Positions 32,568-40,814 of a stretch of DNA of 57,564 nucleotides are shown piece by piece (positions within the stretch are counted from its first letter, which is position 1; every line of letters starts with the position of its first letter). A program made the translations under genes and the position numbers. The DNA is from an uncultured Clostridia bacterium (lineage in GTDB: Bacteria > Bacillota > Clostridia > Oscillospirales > Ruminococcaceae). Where the stretch lies: contig CANDEV010000016.1 in NCBI GenBank assembly GCA_947383835.1, positions 1-57,564 of the forward strand, read 5' to 3'. The notes beneath the pieces were generated by a model that saw only the letters and a program-made list of their open reading frames with translations, did no database searches and was not told the origin of the DNA.

Positions 32568-33845
32568 TCAGCCTGCGAGTTTTTCGGCTGAAGCAAGCTT
32601 TACGCTTACGCAGAAGATCTGCATTGCCGCTTCAAGCTCCTCAAGGGGAGGATATGTCGGCGCAATTCTGATGTTCTTGTCGTCAGGGTCTTTGCCGTAG
32701 GGGAAAGTCGCTCCGGCAGAGGTGAGGACAACTCCCGCCTCCTTGCAAAGCTGAACCACGCGCTTTGCACAGCCGTCCAATGTGTTTACCGAAATAAAGT
32801 AACCGCCGTTGGGCTTGTTCCACTCCAAAATCCCCAGTTCGCCAAGCTTGCTGTCCAAATCGTTAAGGACGAGGTTGAATTTCGGCTCAATTATCTCGCG
32901 GTGCTTTGCCATGTGCTCCATAATTCCGTCCACATTTTTGAAATACTTAACATGACGGAGCTGATTTATCTTGTCGTAGCTTATGCACTGTATTCCCATA
33001 AGCTGTGTTATCTGCTTCATGTTGTTCACGGAGCCTGCCATAATTGCGATGCCTGCGCCCGAGAATGAGATTTTTGACGTGGAGGCAAATATGAACACCA
33101 TGTCCTCCTTGCCTGTTTTCTTGCATTCGTCAAGAATATTCAAAATTTTGTCGGGGCGGTCGCTGAGGTGGTGTACGCAGTAGGCGTTGTCCCAAAAAAT
33201 GCGGAAGTCGTCAGCCTTTGGCGAAAGGTTCGAAAAACGCTTTACAACCTCGTCGGAGTAGGAAATTCCGTCGGGGTTTGAGTACAGCGGTACGCACCAG
33301 ATACCCTTGATAGTCTCGTCCTCTGCAACAAGCTTTTCGATCATGTCCATATCGGGACCGTCGCTGTTAAGCGGAACGTTTATCATCTCGATACCGAAAT
33401 GTTCGCAAATTGCAAAATGCCTGTCATAGCCCGGTACGGGACACAAAAACTTTATTTTGTCATATTTGCCCCATGGCTTTTCACTGCCGAGAACGCCGTG
33501 GGTCATAGCCCTTGAAACGGTGTCGTACATCATTGCAAGGCTGGAGTTGCCGCCGATAATAAGCTCCTCCTCCTTAACGCCGAGCAGGTCTCCGAAGAGC
33601 ACCTTTGCATCGTGGATACCCGTAAGGCAGCCGTAGTTTCGGCAGTCGATACCGTCCGCGGTGAGCATACTTGCGGCGTTGGTGAAAACGTCGAACATCG
33701 GCATAGCAAGGTCAAGCTGCGCGGTACTTGGCTTTCCGCGGGACATATCCAGCTTCATTCCCTTAGCCTTGTAGCCCTCGTATTCCTTTTCACATTCCGC
33801 CTTGAAAGCGGCAAGCTGTTCCTTATTCATTTCTGTAAGCTTCAT
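32568..33845 (-). CDS. PLP-dependent aminotransferase (type Ic aspartate aminotransferase-like)
   Basis: 425 residues from ATG 33845, with GAAAGGA upstream; the longer frame lacks one. It matches the family of aspartate aminotransferases with an N-terminal MSRGKPSTAQLDLAMPM segment (PF12897-type). Visible features are the cofactor-binding GGNSSLAMMYD, NPDG, DNAYCVHH and the Schiff-base lysine in STSKISFSG (about residue 255). It likely transfers an amino group between aspartate or a related amino acid and 2-oxoglutarate. Its last codons lie in the palindrome GCAGGCTCAGCCTGC that also occurs (as its complement) at 31960-31974. Confidence 0.88.
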   Translation of the reverse strand: MKLTEMNKEQLAAFKAECEKEYEGYKAKGMKLDMSRGKPSTAQLDLAMPMFDVFTNAASMLTADGIDCRNYGCLTGIHDAKVLFGDLLGVKEEELIIGGNSSLAMMYDTVSRAMTHGVLGSEKPWGKYDKIKFLCPVPGYDRHFAICEHFGIEMINVPLNSDGPDMDMIEKLVAEDETIKGIWCVPLYSNPDGISYSDEVVKRFSNLSPKADDFRIFWDNAYCVHHLSDRPDKILNILDECKKTGKEDMVFIFASTSKISFSGAGIAIMAGSVNNMKQITQLMGIQCISYDKINQLRHVKYFKNVDGIMEHMAKHREIIEPKFNLVLNDLDSKLGELGILEWNKPNGGYFISVNTLDGCAKRVVQLCKEAGVVLTSAGATFPYGKDPDDKNIRIAPTYPPLEELEAAMQIFCVSVKLASAEKLAG

Positions 33846-34090
33846 AACGATCTTCCTTTCAATAAAGAAAATTTTCAACAAAGTGTACTGCGTACGGCTT
33901 CAAATGTGTTTCATATGCGTACATCTTTAATTTCAATCCACATTATATAATACTACATTTCGGCAGGATTTGCAAGTATTTAAAAAATTTCCTGCAAATT
34001 ATTTTCTTTTCATACACAAATGCAAGAGGAGAGATACGGCGTTTTGCAAATCCGTATTGAAAAAGACGTTAATTTTAAGGTATTGCTATT

Positions 34091-34158
34091 TAACCCGCCC
34101 CCTTGCCAGGGGGCATGATACAGTTAAGCACAGCAATATTTAACGTTGGGGGTAGACA
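34091..34158. repeat. GC-rich intergenic repeat, copy 3
   Basis: CCCGCCCCCTTGCCAGGGGG, then TACAGTTAA and ATTTAACGTTGGGGGTAGAC. It is the best preserved copy. The remainder of 33846-34180 has no supportable gene. Confidence 0.6.
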
Positions 34159-34180
34159 CTCGCCGCGGGGCGTTCCCCGC

Positions 34181-34226
34181 TTGACAAGAATATTTCTTTG
34201 TGATATTCTATAAATATAGAATATCA
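34181..34226 (+). promoter_or_regulatory. alr promoter with overlapping 26-bp perfect palindrome
   Basis: TTGACA (34181-34186) and TATTCT (34204-34209), 17-base spacer. The -10 box lies inside TGATATTCTATA (34201-34212) / TATAGAATATCA (34215-34226), a perfect palindrome around AA. This placement suggests a repressor operator. A GC hairpin (GCGGGG / CCCCGC, 34165-34180) abuts the -35. Confidence 0.65.
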
Positions 34227-34246
34227 TTATTTTTTAGGAGAACGCT

Positions 34247-35386
34247 ATGGAACAGCACTTTTTAAAGCGTGTACGCGCTGAAATAAATCTTGAGGCTGCG
34301 GAAAATAATTTTAACGCAGTAAAAAAATTACTCGACCCAAGCAAAACAAAACCAGCCTGCGTAATAAAGGCGGACGCATACGGTCACGGCGACAAAGAGC
34401 TTCTGAAGCTTTATGAAAGAATGGGCGCGGACTTCTTCTGCGTGTCAAATATTACCGAGGCACTGCGGCTCCGCAGCTATGGCTGCAAGGGGGACGTTCT
34501 TATTTTAAGCTGGAGCGACCCCGAGATATCGGATATTCTTTCCGAAAACAACATTATTTCCGCAATCGTTTCCTTGGAAAACGCACGGGAGGTCTCCCAA
34601 CGTGCAAGCAAGCCTGTGAGAGTACACATAAAGCTTGACACGGGCATGAATCGGGTCGGGATTTCCGCTGCCGATGCGGAAAAGTGCGCCGCTGAAATTG
34701 CGGAAATTGCTAAAATGCCCAACATAGCAGTGGAGGGTGTTTTTACCCATTTTGCAGCCGCAGACGACAGGTCGGAGGAAAGCGTTCGGTTCACGGAAAT
34801 GCAGAAGGAACTGTTTTTCGCCGCTGCAGACATGGCTGAACAGCTTGGCGTAAAGCTTATGCACAAGCACTGCCTTAACAGTGCGGGGGCTATCTTTCAC
34901 TATGATGATCGCAGTACTTTGGCAAGGTTTGGCATTGTCTTGTACGGCTTAAAGCCCGACTATTCCCTTGAAATGCCTGTAAAGCTACAGCCTGTTATGG
35001 AGCTTAAATCGGTCATATCCCACATAAAAACTATACATAAGGGGGACACGGTTAGCTACGGCAGGACGTACACGGCAGACTGCGACAGGGTAATTGCCAC
35101 TGTCCCCTGCGGCTATGCGGACGGCTATCCGCGGCTTTTGAGCGGACGGAACGAGGTGCTCCTCCATGGCAAACGTGCAAAGGGCGTCGGCAGGGTCTGC
35201 ATGGATCAGATGATGATAGACGTTACGGATATCCCAAACGCCGCGGTAGGGGACGAGGTAGTCCTTTTCGGCAGGGACGGTGACGACGTGATCACTGCCG
35301 ACGATCTTGCGGAAAAGTGCGGAATGATAGGCTACGAAATAGTTTGCGGAATAAGCGGGCGCGTACCGAGAGTCTATAAAAAATAA
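34247..35386 (+). CDS. alr: Alanine racemase
   Basis: 379 residues from ATG 34247 with TAGGAG upstream. It is a PLP enzyme that interconverts L- and D-alanine for peptidoglycan. The Schiff-base lysine is Lys41 in VIKADAYGHG; the partner catalytic tyrosine is Tyr271 in VSYGRTY. HIKLDTGMNRVG (about 124-135) and CMDQMMIDVT also match the family. The length is normal. It is transcribed from a promoter covered by a palindromic operator-like site, which is unusual for a housekeeping alr. Confidence 0.95.
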   Translation: MEQHFLKRVRAEINLEAAENNFNAVKKLLDPSKTKPACVIKADAYGHGDKELLKLYERMGADFFCVSNITEALRLRSYGCKGDVLILSWSDPEISDILSENNIISAIVSLENAREVSQRASKPVRVHIKLDTGMNRVGISAADAEKCAAEIAEIAKMPNIAVEGVFTHFAAADDRSEESVRFTEMQKELFFAAADMAEQLGVKLMHKHCLNSAGAIFHYDDRSTLARFGIVLYGLKPDYSLEMPVKLQPVMELKSVISHIKTIHKGDTVSYGRTYTADCDRVIATVPCGYADGYPRLLSGRNEVLLHGKRAKGVGRVCMDQMMIDVTDIPNAAVGDEVVLFGRDGDDVITADDLAEKCGMIGYEIVCGISGRVPRVYKK

Positions 35387-35402
35387 TAATCGGGTCAACC
35401 GC

Positions 35403-35431
35403 TTGCAAAGTCCCGAAAACTATGGTATAAT
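35403..35431 (+). promoter_or_regulatory. Promoter of the carboxynorspermidine dehydrogenase-like gene
   Basis: TTGCAA (35403-35408) and TATAAT (35426-35431), 17-base spacer, 35 bases before the TTG start. Confidence 0.75.
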
Positions 35432-35465
35432 AATGTCATATATTTTTCCAAAGGGAGTGTTTTAA

Positions 35466-36668
35466 TTGGATAAAGCGTTGATAATCGGCTGCGGCGGCGT
35501 AGCGTCGGTTGTAATACACAAGTGCTGTCAAAATTCGGAGGTTTTTGAGGAAATAATGATAGCCTCCAGAACAAAGTCCAAATGCGACGCTTTGAGGGAC
35601 AAGCTTCAAGGCGTTACAAAAACAAAAATTTCCACCGCAAAGGTGGACGCAGACAAGGTGGACGAGCTTGTGGCTCTTATGAAAGAATTTCAGCCCGATA
35701 TCTGCATAAACGTTGCTCTGCCGTATCAGGACCTTACTATCATGGACGCTTGTCTTGAGTGCAAGGTGGACTATGTGGACACCGCCAACTACGAGCCTCT
35801 TGACACCGCAAAGTTTGAGTACAAATGGCAGTGGGCGTACCGTGAAAAATTTGAAAAGGCTGGAATAACCGCGCTTCTCGGCAGCGGCTTCGACCCCGGC
35901 GTAACGGGAGTTTTCTGTGCATACGCTCAAAAGCACTACTTTGACGAGATAAATTACATTGATATTCTGGACTGCAACGCAGGCGACCACGGCTACCCCT
36001 TTGCAACGAATTTTAATCCCGAAATAAATATCCGAGAGGTGTCCGCAAAGGGCAGCTATATTGAGGACGGCAAGTGGGTGGAGACCGAACCTATGGAGAT
36101 AAAGCGGGTCTACAACTTCCCCGAAATAGGTGAAAAGGATATGTACCTGCTTCACCATGAGGAACTGGAGTCTCTGGCGTTAAACATCAACGGCATAAAG
36201 AGAATACGCTTCTTTATGACCTTCGGGCAGAGCTATCTTACCCACCTCAAATGTCTTGAAAATGTGGGTATGACGTCCATTGAGCCTATTGACTTTGAGG
36301 GCAAAAAAATAGTTCCCCTGCAATTTTTAAAGGCTGTATTGCCCGACCCTGCCTCTCTTGGTCCGCGCACAAAGGGCAAGACTAATATCGGTTGCATAAT
36401 GCAGGGCAAAAAGGACGGCAAACCTGTACAGTACTATGTTTACAACGTCTGCGATCATGAGGAGTGCTACAAGGAGGTAGGCTCACAGGCGATATCGTAC
36501 ACCACAGGTGTACCCGCCATGATAGGCGCAATGATGGTAATGACAGGAAAATGGAAAAAAGCCGGTGTTTACAACATTGAGGAATTCGATCCCGACCCCT
36601 TTATGGAGGCTCTTAACAAGTGGGGACTTCCTTGGAAAGAAAGCTTTTCACCTGATTTGGTGGATTAG
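35466..36668 (+). CDS. Saccharopine dehydrogenase-family carboxynorspermidine dehydrogenase-like
   Basis: 400 residues starting at TTG 35466: GGGAG lies 10 bases upstream and the Rossmann motif IIGCGGVAS (6-14) begins immediately, so no later start is possible. It resembles the LYS1-type carboxynorspermidine dehydrogenase (CANSDH), which makes carboxynorspermidine or carboxyspermidine from a diamine, aspartate semialdehyde and NADPH. GSGFDPGVTGVF (about 140-151) and NAGDHGYPFATNFNPEIN (about 177-194) are typical of the family. The partner decarboxylase (NspC) is not in this window, so the pathway assignment rests on sequence alone. Confidence 0.88.
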   Translation: MDKALIIGCGGVASVVIHKCCQNSEVFEEIMIASRTKSKCDALRDKLQGVTKTKISTAKVDADKVDELVALMKEFQPDICINVALPYQDLTIMDACLECKVDYVDTANYEPLDTAKFEYKWQWAYREKFEKAGITALLGSGFDPGVTGVFCAYAQKHYFDEINYIDILDCNAGDHGYPFATNFNPEINIREVSAKGSYIEDGKWVETEPMEIKRVYNFPEIGEKDMYLLHHEELESLALNINGIKRIRFFMTFGQSYLTHLKCLENVGMTSIEPIDFEGKKIVPLQFLKAVLPDPASLGPRTKGKTNIGCIMQGKKDGKPVQYYVYNVCDHEECYKEVGSQAISYTTGVPAMIGAMMVMTGKWKKAGVYNIEEFDPDPFMEALNKWGLPWKESFSPDLVD

Positions 36669-36682
36669 AGTGAAATATAAAA

Positions 36683-36712
36683 CCCCTTGCTTCACTTTTA
36701 AGAAGCAAGGGG
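36683..36712 (+). terminator. Terminator after the dehydrogenase gene
   Basis: CCCCTTGCTTC / GAAGCAAGGGG arms with an 8-base loop. A second GC hairpin (GGGACGGG / CCCGTCCC, 36740-36759) follows and may serve the convergent HPt gene. Confidence 0.75.
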
Positions 36713-36768
36713 CAGAAATTTTAAAATGCATTTTTTGTAGGGACGGGGAAACCCGTCCCATATTATTT

Positions 36769-37134
36769 TTATGTATATTCTTTAATGGTATTACAAACTA
36801 AATTGTACTCTTTTTCAACGTCGGCAGCGTCGGCATCAAATCCCGTGTACTCGTTGCTCCTTACCTTTCTTACGATTTTTTCCGCTTTTGAGGAAAGCCT
36901 GTTCATTCCCAAGTTTGCGGAAGTGCCCTTTAGCTTATGGGCAGCCTGAAGAAGCATATCGTAATTCTGCGCCGAGATAGAGTCCTTGATAGGAGTGATC
37001 CTGTCCTCATCGGGGAACCTCAAAAGAAATTTCATATAAAGCTCATCGTTTTCACAAAAACGAGACAGAGTTCCCTCAATGTCAACCTCTAACTCTTTAA
37101 GCGCTTTAAAAAGCTTGTTGCTTGAAATATCCAC
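36769..37134 (-). CDS. Stand-alone HPt phosphotransfer protein
   Basis: 121 residues from GTG 37134, with CGGAGG about 10 bases upstream (an in-frame GTG at 37143 is too close). The HPt motif is AAHKLKGTSANLG with His66. HPt proteins pass phosphoryl groups between receiver domains in the cytoplasm. It could link either hybrid kinase in this window to the nearby CheY; that is inference. Confidence 0.88.
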   Translation of the reverse strand: MDISSNKLFKALKELEVDIEGTLSRFCENDELYMKFLLRFPDEDRITPIKDSISAQNYDMLLQAAHKLKGTSANLGMNRLSSKAEKIVRKVRSNEYTGFDADAADVEKEYNLVCNTIKEYT

Positions 37135-37179
37135 AAAAATCACCCTCCGAAAATTATTTTGAGCAAGAAAATTTTGCTT

Positions 37180-37283
37180 ATACTAATTCTCGCCCTAAAT
37201 GTGTACAAAAAATTCAAGTAAAAATTTGCATATTTGATTTTTGCGCCGAATTTTTTGTCTACACATTGGGAGTGAATTAGTAT
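37180..37283. repeat. Palindromic intergenic repeat, copy B
   Basis: Ends ATACTAATTCTC / GTGAATTAGTAT, inner arms TGTGTACAAAAAATTC / GAATTTTTTGTCTACACA. It is the close relative of copy A. Bases 37284-37513 hold nothing else I can support. Confidence 0.8.
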
Positions 37284-37513
37284 TACAATTTAATAAAGAC
37301 TATACCAAAAATTTACACTAATAGCACAGTCTTTTAATATATTATACTAAACACTTTCATTTTTGTCAATAGTTTTCGGCACATTTTTCCGCTTATTTTA
37401 AATCCGCATGACAGCGGTCAAAATGTGAATGTACATAAATTACACAACCTTTAAACGATTTAGTTTGTAAAAAGTCACTAAAAATTTAAATGAAAAAATG
37501 TTGATAAAGGGTA

Positions 37514-37541
37514 TTGAAAAAAAGTGTAAAAGTTGTATAAT
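37514..37541 (+). promoter_or_regulatory. Promoter of the CheY gene
   Basis: TTGAAA (37514-37519) and TATAAT (37536-37541), 16-base spacer. Confidence 0.55.
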
Positions 37542-37624
37542 TAGATTATAGAAATACTTTATATTTGTACAGGCAATTTTTGGCAGGAGTCCGCTTCTGT
37601 CCGCAAATTTGAAAGGATTACGGT

Positions 37625-37993
37625 ATGCCCAATTTTAAGGTTATGGTTTGCGACGATTCGATTTTTGTGCGAAAAAAAATGAGGGACATTCTTGCCCTGC
37701 TTGGGGTGAACAATATTATTGAAGCTGAAAACGGTCAGCAGGCTGTTGATAAATACAAGGACGAAAGTCCGACGCTGGTCTTTATGGATATAGTTATGCC
37801 CGAAAAGGACGGCGTTGAGGCTCTTACCGAGATAAGGGCTTTCGACGGCGAGGCAAGGGTGGTAATGGCTTCCTCGGTGGGTACTCAAAAAAATCTTAAG
37901 GACGCTATTATGGCGGGCGCTTACGATTTTCTTCAAAAGCCTATCGAAACGGCGGATATCGCAAGGATCGTAAAAAAAGCTTCAGGACAGTAA
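37625..37993 (+). CDS. CheY-like response regulator
   Basis: 122 residues, a single receiver domain. The acidic pair Asp10-Asp11, phosphoacceptor Asp55 (FMDIVMPEKDG), Ser83-Ser84 and Lys105 (LQKP) are all present. GAAAGGA precedes ATG 37625. It lies 39 bases upstream of the MshEN-CheX protein, a probable CheX-type phosphatase acting on it. Together they suggest chemotaxis-type or surface-motility signalling, although no cheA or receptor gene is in view. Confidence 0.92.
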   Translation: MPNFKVMVCDDSIFVRKKMRDILALLGVNNIIEAENGQQAVDKYKDESPTLVFMDIVMPEKDGVEALTEIRAFDGEARVVMASSVGTQKNLKDAIMAGAYDFLQKPIETADIARIVKKASGQ

Positions 37994-38032
37994 TTTTTAA
38001 TTTGTCACCATGTTTCCGGAGGGATAGATACA

Positions 38033-38908
38033 ATGTTTACACAATTTTTCGGAAATTATCTTCTCAATCAGAATTTAGTTTCTCCCGAACACCTTTCCGA
38101 GGCGCTCCAGCAGCAAAGCAAAACACGCATGAAGCTGGGTGTTCTTGCCATAAACGAGGGTTTTCTTACCGCCGAGCAGGTTGAAAGCGCTCACAAGGAG
38201 CAGCAGCGAACCGATATGCGTATCGGCGACGTTATGGTGGGTATGGGACTTCTTACCAAAAGTCAGGTGGAGTCTCTCCTTAACGCGCAGCCCTCAGGGC
38301 ATCTTCTGCTGGGTCAGACCTTGGTTGACAAGGGATATATGACCACATCGCAGTTTGAGCTTGCTTTGTCCGCATATAAGCGTGAGAACAGTATAAATGA
38401 TGAAGATTTTAAAAATGTAGACGACGGTACCGTCCGCAAGCTTGTGGATCATTTTTACAGCTTCGATTCAAACGGCGCGATCTACATGACAAGCTATGTT
38501 TCGCTTCTGTTCAGGAATTTGGTGCGCTTTATAGGCGATGATTTTACTCCTATGGACGCTTACGCTTTCTGCGGAGCTGTGTTAAAGTGTATCGAACAGC
38601 GTATCAGCGGCGGTTTGAGCGCGATCACTCTTATCGACGCGGACGCTTCCACTATGATAGAGTTTGCTTCGAGGTTTGCAAAGGAAAAGCTTACCAATGA
38701 TGATGAGTACACCCATGCCTGTGTAAGCGAGTTCCTGAACCTTAACAACGGTCTGTTTGCGGTAAATCTTTCCAACGACAGCGGGTTGGAGCTTAAGCTT
38801 GAACCCCAGAGCTACTATGACAGTCTTGATATAAAGAGCCTTTCGGACGCTTGCGTAATACCTGTAAGATTTTCGTTCGGAGAGGTGGATTTTATAATAT
38901 CTATGTAA
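38033..38908 (+). CDS. MshEN-like domain fused to a CheX-like phosphatase domain
   Basis: 291 residues. Residues about 1-120 contain MshEN/GspE-N-type repeats: KLGVLAINEGFLTAEQVESAHKEQ, RIGDVMVGMGLLTKSQVESLL, and a third, LLGQTLVDKGYMTTSQFELAL. In MshE-type ATPases this motif binds cyclic-di-GMP. Residues about 150-291 resemble CheX (FCGAVLKCIEQRISGG, CVSEFLNLNNGLFAVNLS). CheX dephosphorylates CheY; the key Glu-x2-Asn pair appears as SEFLNLNNG at about 231-239. It follows cheY in the same operon. The fusion suggests that CheY-P turnover is tuned by cyclic-di-GMP; this is inference. Confidence 0.75.
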   Translation: MFTQFFGNYLLNQNLVSPEHLSEALQQQSKTRMKLGVLAINEGFLTAEQVESAHKEQQRTDMRIGDVMVGMGLLTKSQVESLLNAQPSGHLLLGQTLVDKGYMTTSQFELALSAYKRENSINDEDFKNVDDGTVRKLVDHFYSFDSNGAIYMTSYVSLLFRNLVRFIGDDFTPMDAYAFCGAVLKCIEQRISGGLSAITLIDADASTMIEFASRFAKEKLTNDDEYTHACVSEFLNLNNGLFAVNLSNDSGLELKLEPQSYYDSLDIKSLSDACVIPVRFSFGEVDFIISM

Positions 38909-38941
38909 GGCATAGCTTAATTACAAAAGGAGATTTTCGCA

Positions 38942-39679
38942 ATGCCGTATGCTAAAATAAATGATTTAGATCTGTACTATGAGGAATTTGGCAGGGGAGA
39001 AGCCTTGTTGTTCCTGCACAGTCACTTCAGCAGAGGGTTGTTGGCTTTTTCTGCTCAAATTTTGCCGTTTTCAGGAAATTATCGGTGTCTTTTTCCTGAT
39101 TTCAGAGGTCACGGCAGAACCAAATGTGACAGTCTTGAATGGAACAGCCGCATGATCGCAGACGACATGGCAGATTTTATGGACGTTTTAGGAATTAAGT
39201 CTGCTCATATTTTTGGCTATAGCTGCGGTGCATATGTGGGCTGCTATATGGCTGCAAAGTACCCTGAAAAGGTTAAAAGTCTTGTCACTGTCGGAGGAGG
39301 AGCTTTTCCAAGAGCGGAGAGCGCGGACAGTTTCCTGCCGGAAAAGCTTTTGGAAAAAAACGACACAAGCTTTATTGAGGACATGAAGTCAAGACATTTT
39401 GACGCTCACAAGGGTGATTGGCAGACTTATTTAAGGACGACTGTTGCCGATTGGAAAACGCACCCGAATTTGACCGACGCTGAATGGGCGGCAATAAGAT
39501 GTCCTGCGTTTTTTATAAACGGAGAAAACGACCCGTTTGGAACATGCGCGGAGTTAAAGGAAAAGGTTCCATATGGAAAAATATACGAAGTTAAAGGCGG
39601 AGGACATCACCCTCATTTTGTCGGAGAACAGGCGAATGAGTTGAATTTGATGATCCTTGACTTTTTATCATCACTTTGA
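38942..39679 (+). CDS. Alpha/beta hydrolase
   Basis: 245 residues. It carries the usual alpha/beta-hydrolase features: HSHFSRG oxyanion region near 26, PDFRGHGRT, nucleophile elbow GYSCG with Ser94, acid in GENDPFG (about 197-203) and His in GGHHPHFV (about 221-228). No signal peptide. Substrate unknown. AAAGGAG precedes ATG 38942. It lies 33 bases after the CheX-like gene and may be cotranscribed. Confidence 0.88.
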   Translation: MPYAKINDLDLYYEEFGRGEALLFLHSHFSRGLLAFSAQILPFSGNYRCLFPDFRGHGRTKCDSLEWNSRMIADDMADFMDVLGIKSAHIFGYSCGAYVGCYMAAKYPEKVKSLVTVGGGAFPRAESADSFLPEKLLEKNDTSFIEDMKSRHFDAHKGDWQTYLRTTVADWKTHPNLTDAEWAAIRCPAFFINGENDPFGTCAELKEKVPYGKIYEVKGGGHHPHFVGEQANELNLMILDFLSSL

Positions 39680-39725
39680 TAATAGACTTGTTCTGCACTT
39701 ATGTTGTAACGGACGGAAACAAATA

Positions 39726-39752
39726 TACCCTCATCTTGACAAGGTGAGGGTA
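39726..39752 (+). terminator. Hairpin after the hydrolase gene
   Basis: TACCCTCATCTT / AAGGTGAGGGTA arms (one G:U), directly next to repeat copy D. Confidence 0.6.
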
Positions 39753-39841
39753 ATACTAATCCCTCATTGAATTATGAACAAGAAATCGCCGCAAAATTTT
39801 GCGGCGATTTCTTGTTCATAATTCTAATGAGGGATTAGTAT
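39753..39841. repeat. Palindromic intergenic repeat, copy D
   Basis: Near-perfect 44-base arms with ATACTAAT / ATTAGTAT ends and centre GCAAAATTTTGC; one bulged base. It has the family ends but a different interior from copies A, B, C and E. It probably also terminates the convergent transcripts on each side. Confidence 0.8.
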
Positions 39842-39846
39842 AATTT

Positions 39847-40719
39847 TTATTCGGCGGCTTTTTTTGAATTATTCTGTACGAACGTCCAAACGGCGGTTGC
39901 AACGATTATCGCGTAACCGACCCAGCTTAGAAGTACGGGTACTTGTCCGAAAAGGAAATATCCTGTAATTGCGGAAAAAATAACCTGCGAATAGTCGAAA
40001 ACGGACACCTCTTTCGCGGGAGCAAAGCTGTACGCGCCTGTTATGGCGAACTGTCCCCCCGCCGCGAAAAGTCCTGCCAAAAGGAGAATGACAAGCTGCT
40101 TTCCCGACATGGGGACAAATCCCGCTATCATAAACGGCAGCGTGAATATACAGGAAAAAGCAGAAAAGCAGAACACTATCAGCGCGCTGTTTTCGCCCCG
40201 CTGTTTCATGTACCGCACCAATGTGTATGCCGCCCCTGCCGCCATGCCTCCCGAAAAACCTATCAGGGACGGCACAAGCGCCATGTTGGAAAATGTCGGA
40301 CGGATTATAAAAAGACTCCCCGCAAATGCAAGGATTACCGCCGCGACCTGCATTGGAGAGGTCTTTTCCTTTAAAATAAATGCGGAAAAAACCACCGCAA
40401 AAAACGGGGAGAGCTTGTTCAGCATAGACGCGTCCGCAAGATCGAGCTTGTCAATAGCATAGAAATTGCAGAGGATACCCGCTGTGCCGAAAGCCGCCCG
40501 AAGCAGCATTGCAATACCGCAGCCCTTTTGTATTTTCAGCGGCGTTTTGCTTTTGGCAAGCATTGCCGCGGCGAAAATTGCTGCAACAAAATTGCGGAAA
40601 AAGCTTTTTTCCACCGATGGCAGATCGCCGCTAAGCCTTACGCAGGCGTTCATGCCCGTAAAGCACGCCGCCGACAGGATTATCAGCAGTATTGCAATAT
40701 TTTTTCGGCTTTTTATCAA
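39847..40719 (-). CDS. EamA/DMT-family transporter
   Basis: 290 residues with about ten transmembrane helices in two five-helix EamA halves, typical of drug/metabolite exporters. TTG 40719 is used as start because AAAGGTGAT lies 6-8 bases upstream and the first helix begins at residue 7; no nearer ATG exists. Substrate unknown. It is followed by repeat copy D. Confidence 0.88.
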   Translation of the reverse strand: MIKSRKNIAILLIILSAACFTGMNACVRLSGDLPSVEKSFFRNFVAAIFAAAMLAKSKTPLKIQKGCGIAMLLRAAFGTAGILCNFYAIDKLDLADASMLNKLSPFFAVVFSAFILKEKTSPMQVAAVILAFAGSLFIIRPTFSNMALVPSLIGFSGGMAAGAAYTLVRYMKQRGENSALIVFCFSAFSCIFTLPFMIAGFVPMSGKQLVILLLAGLFAAGGQFAITGAYSFAPAKEVSVFDYSQVIFSAITGYFLFGQVPVLLSWVGYAIIVATAVWTFVQNNSKKAAE

Positions 40720-40774
40720 TTATATCACCTTTCGAATTGTTATAGATCAGAAATTTGGGAATAGAAATTACACA

Positions 40775-40803
40775 GTAAGGGGACGGCAGCTCCGTCCCCT
40801 TAC
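40775..40803 (-). terminator. GC hairpin after the 1,320-residue kinase gene
   Basis: Perfect 12-base arms GTAAGGGGACGG / CCGTCCCCTTAC, 12 bases after the stop on the minus strand; the T-run is poor. Confidence 0.55.
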
Positions 40804-40814
40804 AAGCCGGAAAT

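Noticed and set aside
35436..36158. Minus-strand frame of 240 codons opposite the dehydrogenase gene
   Set aside because: It overlaps a clearly conserved gene in full and has no supporting motif.
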